This document shows, piece after piece, positions 17,501-25,350 of a DNA stretch of 41,293 nucleotides (the first letter of the stretch is position 1; every line of letters begins with the position of its first letter). Source of the stretch: Acidobacteriota bacterium. GTDB taxonomy: Bacteria; Acidobacteriota; Terriglobia; Terriglobales; Acidobacteriaceae. The position numbers and the translations under genes are program-made. The DNA lies in NCBI GenBank assembly GCA_013289685.1, contig JABCZL010000028.1, positions 1 through 41,293 of the forward strand. The letters run 5' to 3'. The notes beneath the pieces were generated by a model. The model saw only the letters and a list, made by a program, of their open reading frames with translations, was not told the origin of the DNA and did not search any database.

Positions 17501-18729
17501 CTCGCGCTGCTGTCGTCCAACCCACTGATTTGCCCTTGCGCAATTTGGAGATGATCGTGAGCGGCGGTTGCATCTCCTAAACTCTGATCCAGTTGTGCCA
17601 GATTCATCTGCAGCTGAATGCCGTACAGAGGTCCCTCGGCGGGGCTTTGCGGTAAGTGAGCCAGAGCAGCGTTATATTCTCGGACCGCGTCTTCAGGGTG
17701 CTCCTGGGCTCGGGCAATTTCCGCGCGGATGGCGTGTAACCGGTAGTGTTCCGCATCGAGAACCGAGGCCCGCTGAAGAAAAGGCTTCGCGGCTTCAACA
17801 GCACCGGCAGCTACTTCGGCTTGCGCCGCAGAAAGCTGCAGACCCAAATCGTGCGGCGCGGTATTGGCAGCCTGCGCGTAGAGTCTCGCGGCTTCTTCTT
17901 GTTTCCCGTCGAGCTGATAGGTATAAGCGAGCTCGGCGCGGACCTCGGGCTTCGAGCTCTGGAGCGAAATTAAAGCCGAGATGGCCGCCGGATAATTTCC
18001 AATTTCCCGATAGTAGCCCGCCAGGGACCGTTGAACATCGGGGTTGTCCGGGGCATGCCGCTTGGCCAACTCAAGGTAACGGCTTGCCAGGTCAAGCTGC
18101 TTCTGATGTTCGTATGCCAGAGCCAGCAGCAGTTCCGACCGCGCGCCCGGCTGCATTTGTTCCGCTCGCCCCAGCACATCGAGTGCGGCGGCGTACTCTC
18201 CGGATCGCAGAAGAATCTCTCCCAGCAAGACTGCGTCGTTGACTCGTTTTGGGTCCGCCGCTAGAACCTGCTTCAGAAGACCCTCGGCCTCCGCGGCCCG
18301 CCCCATCGTGCTGTAGGTCTGCGCGAGTCCTGAAATTCCGTCCAGCGCCGACGGATTCAGCCGAAGCCCTCGACTATAGGCATCCGCCGAGAGCTGCGAT
18401 TTTCCGTTGAGTCGCGCCGCGTATCCGAGGAGGAACCAGAGGTGGGCTTCGTGGGGTGTCGCCTGTGCAGCACGCCGTGCATACTCAACCGCTGACGCAT
18501 AGTTGCCGTTTTTCAGGGCTAACTCCGCAGCTCCGGCAAGACGCGCGTTTTGAATATTCGATCCCCAGCCTAGCGATTTATTGGGAGGCGACGGTTGAGC
18601 AGGATCGACTTGAGATGTTTCTGAAGAACCAGAACTCACCTTATAGGTCTGCGCTCGGAGCGAGCAGGCAAACGCGAGGACGAGCAGAGACACATGCACG
18701 GTCTTCAGGTATCTCAGCGCGGAACTCAA
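14521..18729 (-). CDS. Large TPR plus beta-barrel outer-membrane exporter (BcsC/PelB-like)
   Basis: A 1402-residue secreted protein. The signal peptide is VSLLVLAFACSLRAQ (residues ~13-27). From about 60 to 1050 it is a chain of tetratricopeptide repeats (for example AHLWFLLGYAARLNGKSQLS, NALERDPEIVTAYVNRGYVL-like units with GxAY/NP spacing). From ~1056 to the end come alternating beta-strands (KVSFLSDFSVSPIF, QWTGAYHLHLG, DYSFNFGLSPTL) ending in YVSISLF, a terminal aromatic residue as in proteins inserted by the Bam machinery. This plan, TPR scaffold plus ~345-residue barrel, is that of BcsC, PelB and PgaA, which carry exopolysaccharide through periplasm and outer membrane. Start TTG 18729 has no strong ribosome site; GTG 18699 is an alternative. 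A divergent membrane protein gene starts 24 bases away. Confidence 0.85.
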   Translation of the reverse strand: MSSALRYLKTVHVSLLVLAFACSLRAQTYKVSSGSSETSQVDPAQPSPPNKSLGWGSNIQNARLAGAAELALKNGNYASAVEYARRAAQATPHEAHLWFLLGYAARLNGKSQLSADAYSRGLRLNPSALDGISGLAQTYSTMGRAAEAEGLLKQVLAADPKRVNDAVLLGEILLRSGEYAAALDVLGRAEQMQPGARSELLLALAYEHQKQLDLASRYLELAKRHAPDNPDVQRSLAGYYREIGNYPAAISALISLQSSKPEVRAELAYTYQLDGKQEEAARLYAQAANTAPHDLGLQLSAAQAEVAAGAVEAAKPFLQRASVLDAEHYRLHAIRAEIARAQEHPEDAVREYNAALAHLPQSPAEGPLYGIQLQMNLAQLDQSLGDATAAHDHLQIAQGQISGLDDSSASRPQFLRLRASIKMNAGDLDGASSDIKEALAINAQDPNSLQLDGDLLARLGRTDEAIVVYNRILAIDPVNRSALISMGYTSRNAGNDEDAEKYFQRLAAAYPTLYVPYLALGDMYAARRDFSKAEAAYSKGYELAPSNSLIVAGGMNAAIETQHLPKAAEWLRRATNEMQQEPHLMREKERYLRFMGEYQQSAEVGREAIKKLPSDRDVVVYLGYDLLYLQQYDDLLQLTSRYDAVLPKEPNIPLLAGYAHKHAGQLDQAQNDFNHALERDPEIVTAYVNRGYVLHDLHQPEAAVSDFESALKREPKNGEAHLGLAYASLDLHRPRIALQQVQLAEVEMGDSMPIHLIRATAYGQNGMLVKSAGEYRAALKYSPNDGDLHLALGDTLYGQRQYHEAIEELQIARHLSPDNDVIYAQLARTYAQLQDREQTLHYVQRADETALAAKDQELGESRVLVSTGQALSLLADHNGAMERFEKALAMSKSDRISVRLAIAQLMASEGHPMDAQRQIALALMEGQTEEALPATGEQLMEAADVFLSMHDYQLAQTYLKQALAAGAPEASVRIGMANTYLALGDTPRAQDQLSLISSSTDSELGYQYLLAKANVLRQEHQNAQALTAFAQAANAAGEHQTAEQDLLQAGANEGLRINSKVSFLSDFSVSPIFEDTTVYVLDSKLDVPNPAGGAGQLPPPRSSLQTQWTGAYHLHLGNLPDASGFFQMRNARGQISSPGADTIVNRNTTDYSFNFGLSPTLHLGTNVLTFNTGIQETVRRDSVSPVQMNQNLFRQFLYMSTSAFFNMVSVSGYAIREAGPFTKSTQHSRQLAGALNFRVGRPWGKTALVTGWGASDQQFAPVFSEDYYTSAYLGLECRVSQRLKFTAVAEDLRAWRVFGGKWAIAQALRPAGSVQFAPTRNWSVQASAAYSRNIGNHVYDAVQGGFAISYATPVHRAFKDDGREVELQYPIRFSAGMQQETFFNFAGGQNRQLRPYVSISLF

Positions 18730-18753
18730 AGTGTGACCACCCGATTCGGTTGA

Positions 18754-20679
18754 TTGCAGCTCTTCGATTCAGGAAAGGCTTGCTGCGTTGGCTGGGCCGA
18801 GGTGACTTTTGTCCTCCCCGTGGACGAAAGGCAAGGCCCGGCGATACAACCCGAATTGACGGCCCCGAATCCAAGACCAGCCAACCGAAAGGGAGCTGTG
18901 CAACGAACTCAGTCCGTCGCGCCATCAGCAGAGCCAATACCGTTGAGCATGATCTTTCTGGCGGCTCTTGTGGTTCACTTGCCGCTGCTGCTCATGAAGT
19001 TGCCGCTGAAGTCGTACGACGCGAATTTTCACATCTTCTTTGCATCTCATTACCTGCACAATTGGTTCGATCCCTGGAACCCCAAGTGGTATGCGGGTTT
19101 TTCGCAAACCACCTATCCTCCTTTGCCGCAGCAGTGGCTGGCGTTGGTGTCCCGGCTGATTGGCCTGGACATGGCATATATGACGATTCAGTTCGTCGCC
19201 ATCTTATTTCTCGCATTAGGCGTTTACCGGTTTTCGTTGCTTTGGGTTGACCGGCGGGCGGCTGCGTTCGCCGCGCTAGCCAGCGTCTTTCTAGGCTCGG
19301 AGTGCTTTCTGGTCTATTCCGCGGGGCAGTTGTCTACCACATTTGCTGCGCCGCTTTATTTGAACGCGCTGCCGTATCTCTCCCAGTGGGTCAGGCACGG
19401 CAAGTGGCGATCGTTTCTCAAAGGTGGAACGCTCTTCGTGGCTGCCGCGGCGGCCCATCATGCGACGCTGTTGTTTGGGTCCGTCTTGTTCGCACTGCCA
19501 GTACTGGCGCTGGTGATCTTTGATCACACAAACACGGATCGCAAAAATACGGACCGCCAGGAAGGCGGCCGAATCTCAGTTCCTGCGTTCCTTCTTCGCA
19601 CTGGCAGCATTGTTGTGATTGTCGGCGCCGCCGTCGCACTGGTACTTCTGCCGTTCTGGATTGCGCTGATTCACTATCCCGTTACTCAGACTCCGATCCC
19701 ACACCCCAGTCGCGCGAATTACTTGCTGAGTCCGCAGTGGGGCCTGAACTACTTCGTGGTGCCTTACGGAGCTTTGATTCTGGCGCTGCCGTTCATCTTG
19801 TTGCGAGGCTCTTCAGTTCCTCGACTCCGCCCGTTGCTCCTGGGTTTCTGGCTGGCATTCCTGGTCGGACTGGGAGGGACCACGCCTGTGGGCCGGATGG
19901 TGTTGGGGCGAGCCTTCGACGTGCTGACCATGGAGCGCTTCAGCTATTGGGCAACTTTGCTCGCACTGCCCTTTGTGGGGCTTCTGGCCACGGAACTCAT
20001 CGATCGATTTCAAATGCGAGCCGTAGCCGGCTTAACCATGGCGGCAGCTCTGAGCTGTGCTCTGGCAGTGGCGTGGGCGACCTATCGTCCGGCGGACGCC
20101 GCAGATTTCCAGGTGAACACCGTAGCCTCCTGGCTCAACCGCGACGGGCACGACCGCTACCGCTACGTCACGCTGGGATTCGGCAACAAGATTTCGCGAC
20201 TGGCGGTTTTGACAGACGCCAGCAGTGTGGATGGCGAATGGAATTCCGGCCGCATGCTGCCGGAACTGACTCAGTTCGGCGGGGGGGCGCTCACGAGCTC
20301 GAAATACTTCGGCAAAGGAGGCCTCGACGCGTTGAGCGCCATACTTCATCACGCCGACCGCTACGGCTTGAAGTGGGTATTCGTGAAGGACCCTTACTAC
20401 GAGCCTCTTCTGGTCTTCGCCGGCTGGCGCAGAGTGGATGACCTTGAAGATAAGACCATCACCGTATGGAGCAGGGAGGACGTAGCACCTGCGATACCCG
20501 TCAATGCGCCGCAAATTCCTCCGCGTTGGCAAGGGCTGATGTGGGGCATCCTCCCGATCGGTAGCAGCATTCTGGCGATGTTGGTTGTGCTCATTCCGGA
20601 AAGACGATGGCACAGACGACGAGCCGTCGAACCTTCCGTGGCTCACGAGAACCTTGTCCTGGGGAGGGTGGCATCATGA
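18754..20679 (+). CDS. Multi-pass membrane protein, PF10131-like (possible GT-C enzyme)
   Basis: Up to 641 residues with about ten membrane helices (first MIFLAALVVHLPLLLM near residue 66). Near residue 87 it has SYDANFHIFFASHYLHNWFD, then PKWYAGFSQTTYPPLPQQWL, the acidic plus YPP pattern of PF10131 (6-pyruvoyl-tetrahydropterin synthase-related membrane proteins) and of GT-C glycosyltransferases generally. A soluble C-terminal part of ~150 residues (VNTVASWLNRDGHDRYRYVT) ends with one more helix and a basic tail. The true start is uncertain: TTG 18754, GTG 18820 and ATG 18949 are all possible, and the last removes a weakly conserved-looking leader. The gene ends with an ATGA overlap to the next. 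It could polymerise or transfer sugars from a lipid carrier on the periplasmic side; this is inference. Confidence 0.75.
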   Translation: MQLFDSGKACCVGWAEVTFVLPVDERQGPAIQPELTAPNPRPANRKGAVQRTQSVAPSAEPIPLSMIFLAALVVHLPLLLMKLPLKSYDANFHIFFASHYLHNWFDPWNPKWYAGFSQTTYPPLPQQWLALVSRLIGLDMAYMTIQFVAILFLALGVYRFSLLWVDRRAAAFAALASVFLGSECFLVYSAGQLSTTFAAPLYLNALPYLSQWVRHGKWRSFLKGGTLFVAAAAAHHATLLFGSVLFALPVLALVIFDHTNTDRKNTDRQEGGRISVPAFLLRTGSIVVIVGAAVALVLLPFWIALIHYPVTQTPIPHPSRANYLLSPQWGLNYFVVPYGALILALPFILLRGSSVPRLRPLLLGFWLAFLVGLGGTTPVGRMVLGRAFDVLTMERFSYWATLLALPFVGLLATELIDRFQMRAVAGLTMAAALSCALAVAWATYRPADAADFQVNTVASWLNRDGHDRYRYVTLGFGNKISRLAVLTDASSVDGEWNSGRMLPELTQFGGGALTSSKYFGKGGLDALSAILHHADRYGLKWVFVKDPYYEPLLVFAGWRRVDDLEDKTITVWSREDVAPAIPVNAPQIPPRWQGLMWGILPIGSSILAMLVVLIPERRWHRRRAVEPSVAHENLVLGRVAS

Positions 20680-21806
20680 AGACTGGACGCCTGATCGCCA
20701 TCGTCATCGCCGTCGCGACGGTAGCGCTCATTGTCGTGGGTACAGTCTGGCCCGTTCCATCCGCAGTCGCCCTGGCTGGTTCCGGTACCCATCTGCTGAG
20801 TTCTGCCTCGTCGGCGCAAGCGGCGGTCGACACTCTGGCGAACGAAATCGGCGGGCAGGCTTGGGAAAAAGCATATTCCAGTCTTGCCAACAAAAGCGAA
20901 TTCACAGAGTCAGAATTCGTCCACGACTTGACCGGAACTTACCCCAGCCTGCGCACCTACGCGACTCTGGACAGCTTTGACCTGCGGCCGCTTCACGCGT
21001 CCGCCGATGAAGCACAGGTTCAGCTCAAGTTGCGTTGGTCGACCGTAGTAGGAGCCTTCCTGGACACGCGCACCCTGCGAGTCGTGAAAAACGGGGATCG
21101 CTGGGCGGTGTTGTGGCCGATCGTGAAAGAACCTCGAGTACCGCCGCAAGTGATTCCGGTCAACTACCTGCGCTGGGATGTGATCTACCGCGGCCCGGAG
21201 GATGACTGGGGATCTCAAGACGTAGAAGCGCCGCACGTGCGTATCGTGGACATGCATCCCGTGGACCGCAGCGGGGGAGTGGTCATCATGGGCGAACTTC
21301 TAAACGAAGATGTGGTACCCGCCTTTGTGACGGTCAAAGCGACGCTACTGGCGAAGAACGGGTCCGCGCTCGCGAGCGAAGACAGCTTCGACAAGATTTC
21401 TCACGTTCTCTTGCCTAAGCAGGTCACTCCGTTTCTCATTGCGTTTCACGACATAGCTTTGTCCGATGTCGACAGCGTTCACATGGAGCCGTCGGCAACG
21501 CTCATCGCGGCCTCGGCGGACCCGGTGATCGGGATCGAAGATCAGCGCCTGAATCCAGCGCCCGGAGCCTCACTGAGCGGGAAACTCGTCAATCAAAGCG
21601 GTCAGGTCGTCAATGTGGCGCACGTCCTGGGGACGTTCTATGACAAGAGCGGCCAACTGGTCTGGGTCGCGGATCAATATGTCGACCGCGCACTCTTGCC
21701 CCAGGTCCCCGTTTCGTTTGCCATATCCCTTCCGGCGGACATCGCCATCAAAGTCAGCACTGAGCGCGCAATCGCCACCACCTATAGTTCGGGCCGGTTC
21801 CAATGA
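20676..21806 (+). CDS. Exported protein of unknown function (NTF2-like N-terminal domain)
   Basis: A 376-residue protein with an N-terminal signal anchor (LIAIVIAVATVALIVVGTVW). Residues ~45-150 (AAVDTLANEIGGQAWEKAYS, then FVHDLTGTYPSLRTYATLDS, WAVLWP) look like an NTF2-like fold. The rest is beta-rich with repeated sandwich-like strands (VVIMGELLNEDVVPAFVTVK, SLSGKLVNQSGQVVNVAHVL) resembling FxLYD-type domains. ATG 20676 overlaps the stop of the membrane protein gene as ATGA and has GGGGAGGG upstream, indicating translational coupling. The same coupling links it to the next two exported proteins. It is likely a periplasmic or membrane-tethered part of the same assembly; no enzyme motif is visible. 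Confidence 0.7.
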   Translation: MKTGRLIAIVIAVATVALIVVGTVWPVPSAVALAGSGTHLLSSASSAQAAVDTLANEIGGQAWEKAYSSLANKSEFTESEFVHDLTGTYPSLRTYATLDSFDLRPLHASADEAQVQLKLRWSTVVGAFLDTRTLRVVKNGDRWAVLWPIVKEPRVPPQVIPVNYLRWDVIYRGPEDDWGSQDVEAPHVRIVDMHPVDRSGGVVIMGELLNEDVVPAFVTVKATLLAKNGSALASEDSFDKISHVLLPKQVTPFLIAFHDIALSDVDSVHMEPSATLIAASADPVIGIEDQRLNPAPGASLSGKLVNQSGQVVNVAHVLGTFYDKSGQLVWVADQYVDRALLPQVPVSFAISLPADIAIKVSTERAIATTYSSGRFQ

Positions 21807-22681
21807 AATCCAGAATCGCATTTCTGGGTGGGCTGGTCGTCGTCATCGCCGTCATACCCCTCGCCTTGGCGCAAACCGGCGATCTGAATTTGCCGAAGAA
21901 TGTCGAAGCGGGCAACGCGTTTTCGATTCAAACCACCGGCAGCGGCAAAGCAGTCCTATATATTGTGGGACCGGCGCAGGTATTGAGACGCGACGTGCAA
22001 TTAGGAAAAGCGACATGGTTTGCTCCTAAGGAGATCCACAACGCCGGCCATTACCTGGCCGTTCTTGTGGGAGGCTCCTCTACGGAAAGCGGTGCGTTCG
22101 ACGTCATAGCTGCTCATCAACCGGCGGCCTTGAGCTTTCTAGCCAAGCCTTCTCGCCTTCCGGTTGATGTGCGTGATGGCATCAGTGGTGTTGCGTATGT
22201 GTTTGATGCCTTTCAGAACCTGGTCTCGGCGCCGACACAAGTATCGTTTCAACTTTTGGGTGTTCCTGGTGCCGTCCAGATGAAAACGGCGCTCACGCGC
22301 AATGGCGTTGCCTGGACAAAGATGGATTCCGCAGCCAAAGAAGGTGTCGCACAGTTTGTAGCTCGAGTTGGCGACATTGCCAGCACGCGCGTGGTACAGC
22401 AAGTTCCGGGCGATCCCTGTCACTTAAGAATGAGCGCTCGGCCGTCGGGTCAGAGGCTGGCCGTGGAAACGGAGCCGGTGCGTGACTGTAACGGGAACTT
22501 GCTGGCGGATGGAACGATTGTCACGTTCACCGAAACCTATGACGGCGGTGAATCCACGGTAGATGTGCCTCTCAAACGTGGCGTCGCCCGGACTGATATG
22601 CCGGCCTATGGCGGAGCAAAAATCTCCGTCGCGACTGGCGTTTTCATAGGAAATGAAATTCGCCGGGGGAAAGAGCGATGA
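21803..22681 (+). CDS. Exported beta-rich protein of unknown function
   Basis: A 292-residue protein with a clear signal peptide (FLGGLVVVIAVIPLALAQ). The mature part is beta-rich with three sandwich-like blocks: ~30-105 (NVEAGNAFSIQTTGSGKAVL), ~110-205 (LSFLAKPSRLPVDVRDGISG, like an invasin-type Ig repeat) and ~210-285 (CHLRMSARPSGQRL, DCNGNLLADGTIVTFTETYD, the invasin-like G-x-x-V-T-F pattern). Two cysteines near 207 and 228 could form a disulfide. It is joined by ATGA overlaps to the genes on both sides. The role is unknown; a structural or carbohydrate-contacting periplasmic part is plausible. Confidence 0.7.
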   Translation: MKSRIAFLGGLVVVIAVIPLALAQTGDLNLPKNVEAGNAFSIQTTGSGKAVLYIVGPAQVLRRDVQLGKATWFAPKEIHNAGHYLAVLVGGSSTESGAFDVIAAHQPAALSFLAKPSRLPVDVRDGISGVAYVFDAFQNLVSAPTQVSFQLLGVPGAVQMKTALTRNGVAWTKMDSAAKEGVAQFVARVGDIASTRVVQQVPGDPCHLRMSARPSGQRLAVETEPVRDCNGNLLADGTIVTFTETYDGGESTVDVPLKRGVARTDMPAYGGAKISVATGVFIGNEIRRGKER

Positions 22682-23175
22682 AAAAGCTTCTCTACATCGT
22701 GGGCTTGCTCTTGGCCGCGATACTCGCGCTGGGATTCGACCAACCGGCAGTGCACGTTGAACCCACGGATTCGGTCGGGCCACGGCCTCTGGAAAAGCAA
22801 ACTGAGACCGCCGTCGTTCGTGATTATCTGCAAGCCTGGCGCAGCATGAGCGCTGCGTTGGAGCAGAATCGGGCCAACCTGCTCGATCCGGACTTCATCG
22901 GCGCAGCCAAAGAGAAGTTGGCGGGCACGATTCGGGACCAAGCAAAGCTGGGAATTCATACCCGCTATCGAGACACTGCGCACGATATTCAATTGGTGTT
23001 TTACTCGCCGGAAGGGCTGTCGATTCAATTGGTAGACAGGGTTGACTACAGCGTGCAAATCCTGGATGGCGAAGCGGTGGTGACCACGCAGGAGGTTCGA
23101 GCGCATTACGTTGCGGTCTTGACCCCCACTGAAGTGCGGTGGAAAGTACGCGTCTTCCAGGCCGAGCCCGAATGA
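22678..23175 (+). CDS. Small exported protein of unknown function
   Basis: A 165-residue protein with an N-terminal signal or anchor helix (LLYIVGLLLAAILALGF). The mature part begins with a helical stretch (VVRDYLQAWRSMSAALEQNR) followed by strands ending in YVAVLTPTEVRWKVRVFQ, which could be another NTF2-like or cystatin-like small domain. It starts in an ATGA overlap with the gene before it and is the last of three coupled exported proteins. Ninety-three bases then separate it from the GT2 gene. No catalytic motif seen. Confidence 0.7.
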   Translation: MKKLLYIVGLLLAAILALGFDQPAVHVEPTDSVGPRPLEKQTETAVVRDYLQAWRSMSAALEQNRANLLDPDFIGAAKEKLAGTIRDQAKLGIHTRYRDTAHDIQLVFYSPEGLSIQLVDRVDYSVQILDGEAVVTTQEVRAHYVAVLTPTEVRWKVRVFQAEPE

Positions 23176-23268
23176 TGCGCACCTATTAATTATGCGCCTA
23201 TATCAAACTCTTCCATCGTACGAGTCGAGCGCTAGTGGTTTTTTGGGGCGAACTCAAGGAGCGGTTAG

Positions 23269-24246
23269 ATGATCTCTATTGTCGTACCAATTTTCAATGA
23301 AGAAGAAATCGTCGATCTATTTCATGCGGCGTTGACCGACGCCATGAAGGACGAAGCCTGGGAGGTTGTCTATGTCAATGATGGCTCCACGGACTCGTCC
23401 CTGACGCGGTTAACAGAACTGCATGCCGAGGATGCGCACGTAGTGGTGGTCGAGCTGTCTCGCAACTGGGGGCACATGGGTGCGATTTCGGCGGGTCTGC
23501 AGACCGCGCGTGGCGATGCGGTTGTCGTAATGGACGGCGATTTCCAGGACCCGCCAGAAGTTGTGCCGGAATTGGTGGCTGCCTGGCGGGGTGGGGCACA
23601 AGTCGTAACCGCTGTGAGAAGGAGCCGGCAAGAAAAGCGCAAGGTTCTCGCCCAGCTGTTTCCGATCTTCTATCGCTTGATGGGTGCACTCTCGGACTTT
23701 CCCATCCCGCTCAATGCGGGGATTTTCGGACTTCTTGACCGGCAAGCGGTGGATTCGATCAACGCCTTGCGGGAAGGCAGTCGATACCTGCCTGGGTTGC
23801 GTGCCTGGGTGGGCTACAAGACCGCCGTCGTTCTCTACGACCGGCAGGAACGGGCGGGGGGCGAGGGCAAGCTCACGTTCATGAGCCGGATCAAGTACGC
23901 CATGGACGCAATTACGAGTTTCAGTTACAAGCCCCTCCGCCTTAGTTTCGGGTTGGCGGGATTTGCGATCTCGTTGGCTGCCATTCTGGGAGTGTGCACG
24001 ATTTTTTCGAAGAGCGCCGTGAATCCTTTGGGCTACGGTGTGGCCGCTGCTGTCTTTCTGGTGGGTGGATTCCTGCTCCTCTGCGTGGGCGTGCTTGGCG
24101 AATATCTTGGACGGGTGTATGACGAGGTGCGCAGCCGGCCTCTCTCGATCATCAACAAAGTCTACGAGGCTTCGCAGTCGGACTCCTCTCGGGTAAACAT
24201 GGGCCGCCGGGAAGGAGATCGAAAAAAACCATTTCGGGTGGCTTAG
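23269..24246 (+). CDS. Glycosyltransferase family 2, polyprenyl-phosphate type (DPM1/GtrB-like)
   Basis: A 325-residue GT-A glycosyltransferase. The N-terminal domain has ISIVVPIFNEEEIV (2-15), VVYVNDGSTDSS (~33-44) and the metal-binding VVMDGDFQDPPE (~86-97), the usual dolichyl/undecaprenyl-phosphate sugar synthase set. Two membrane helices follow (~223-246 and ~255-280) and a basic C-terminal tail. Such enzymes load a single sugar from a nucleotide donor onto undecaprenyl phosphate, giving the donor for GT-C transferases. A strong site (AAGGAG) precedes ATG 23269. The gene is three bases from the convergent hydrolase gene. Its presence next to a PF10131-like membrane protein supports a lipid-linked sugar route. 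Confidence 0.92.
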   Translation: MISIVVPIFNEEEIVDLFHAALTDAMKDEAWEVVYVNDGSTDSSLTRLTELHAEDAHVVVVELSRNWGHMGAISAGLQTARGDAVVVMDGDFQDPPEVVPELVAAWRGGAQVVTAVRRSRQEKRKVLAQLFPIFYRLMGALSDFPIPLNAGIFGLLDRQAVDSINALREGSRYLPGLRAWVGYKTAVVLYDRQERAGGEGKLTFMSRIKYAMDAITSFSYKPLRLSFGLAGFAISLAAILGVCTIFSKSAVNPLGYGVAAAVFLVGGFLLLCVGVLGEYLGRVYDEVRSRPLSIINKVYEASQSDSSRVNMGRREGDRKKPFRVA

Positions 24247-24249
24247 CAG

Positions 24250-25209
24250 TTATTGTCCGGGCCGCGGTTGCGAGCCTGGTTCGCACTTCGCCAACCCGCG
24301 CTCGATCGCCGAGCCCTCTTCGTAGTCGTTCCAGGTTTCAACCAGCAGAAACGGCAACGGACGATCAGCGGGGTAATACTGCCGCCACAACTTCATCGTA
24401 TCGGCAAAGGTTGCGCCGCAACGCTGAGAAATGTGGCGATTGAGGCCCCATGACGCCTGGCTGTCATCGAAACCAGTCCAGGCGGCTCCCACGGCAATCT
24501 TGTCGGGATATTTTGACTGCATCTTGCGATAGAAGTCGCTCAAGTAATCCTCTCCCCAGTTGCTGCCATCGGCCGCCCAACCTTTTTTCCCGGGGTTTAT
24601 CCATGCATAGAAACCGTCGAACGCAGCCGTGATTGGGCTCGCTTGATCCTCGTAGATAAGCAAGGGAGGATGAGTCCATTTGTCAGTTGCGGCTCGCACA
24701 CGATTCCAGTTGGTGTGCCCTCCTTTCGGGAAAATGAAGATCACGGGGCGTCCGTTGAAGGTGAGATAGGCCTGGCGGCCCGGTGCATTCTGCGAAAGAT
24801 AGGTTTCATTGAACTTGTTAAACGCTGCAAAAGCATCGTCTGTCGCCTCCGCCTCTTCCTCTTCGGTTTCGTCGTACATCATCGACACCTGGAAGTTTTT
24901 TTCGGCGGCAATGGTCTGGATTAGGGCGTAGCTGCGATCGATAAAAGGCTCGCGATACCCATACCAGTCCACCACGAACCCCGAAATTCCCAGTGCCTTA
25001 GCCTGGTCAATCTGTCGCCGGATCACAGCCGGATCTTGCGAGGAATAGCCCACCGCGATGTGCCGAGGATGACCAAACCAGGGCTCATAGACTGCCAGAA
25101 CTCGCGGTGAAGCCTCCGCGGGCGGCGGACTCCGGCGTAGTTCCTGGGCTAAGCCCTGCGGCAGTAAGAGGAACAACAATGGGCAGATTGCCCAGTAACG
25201 ATTCATCAT
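24250..25209 (-). CDS. Secreted GH99/WbsX-like glycoside hydrolase
   Basis: A 319-residue secreted protein with signal peptide ICPLLFLLLPQGLAQ. The body matches the GH71/GH99/WbsX-like TIM barrel: VLAVYEPWFGHPRHIAVGYS near the start, GISGFVVDWYGYREPFID, VSMMYDETEEEEA, AYLTFNGRPVIFIFP, LIYEDQASPI, and the family ending LVETWNDYEEGSAIE with the putative catalytic acid region. GH99 enzymes cleave alpha-mannosides internally; WbsX-like proteins occur in O-antigen and capsule loci. Here it lies on the opposite strand inside an export locus, comparable to BcsZ, PelA or PgaB in synthase-dependent systems. The stretch ETEEEEAEATDDAF is unusually acidic. Substrate unknown; an alpha-mannose polymer would be a guess. 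Confidence 0.85.
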   Translation of the reverse strand: MMNRYWAICPLLFLLLPQGLAQELRRSPPPAEASPRVLAVYEPWFGHPRHIAVGYSSQDPAVIRRQIDQAKALGISGFVVDWYGYREPFIDRSYALIQTIAAEKNFQVSMMYDETEEEEAEATDDAFAAFNKFNETYLSQNAPGRQAYLTFNGRPVIFIFPKGGHTNWNRVRAATDKWTHPPLLIYEDQASPITAAFDGFYAWINPGKKGWAADGSNWGEDYLSDFYRKMQSKYPDKIAVGAAWTGFDDSQASWGLNRHISQRCGATFADTMKLWRQYYPADRPLPFLLVETWNDYEEGSAIERGLAKCEPGSQPRPGQ

Positions 25210-25350
25210 AGGATTCGAACCTTAGAGGCGGCAGCGGCACCTTGGGTTGTAGCGCGGCCTGCAATTCTAAGGTGTATCCGCCCGTCCGCAAGCAGCCTGA
25301 TTGCTGGTTCCAGCATCAGAAGTGCTGCCGCGCGTGGAGAATCCTGTTAC

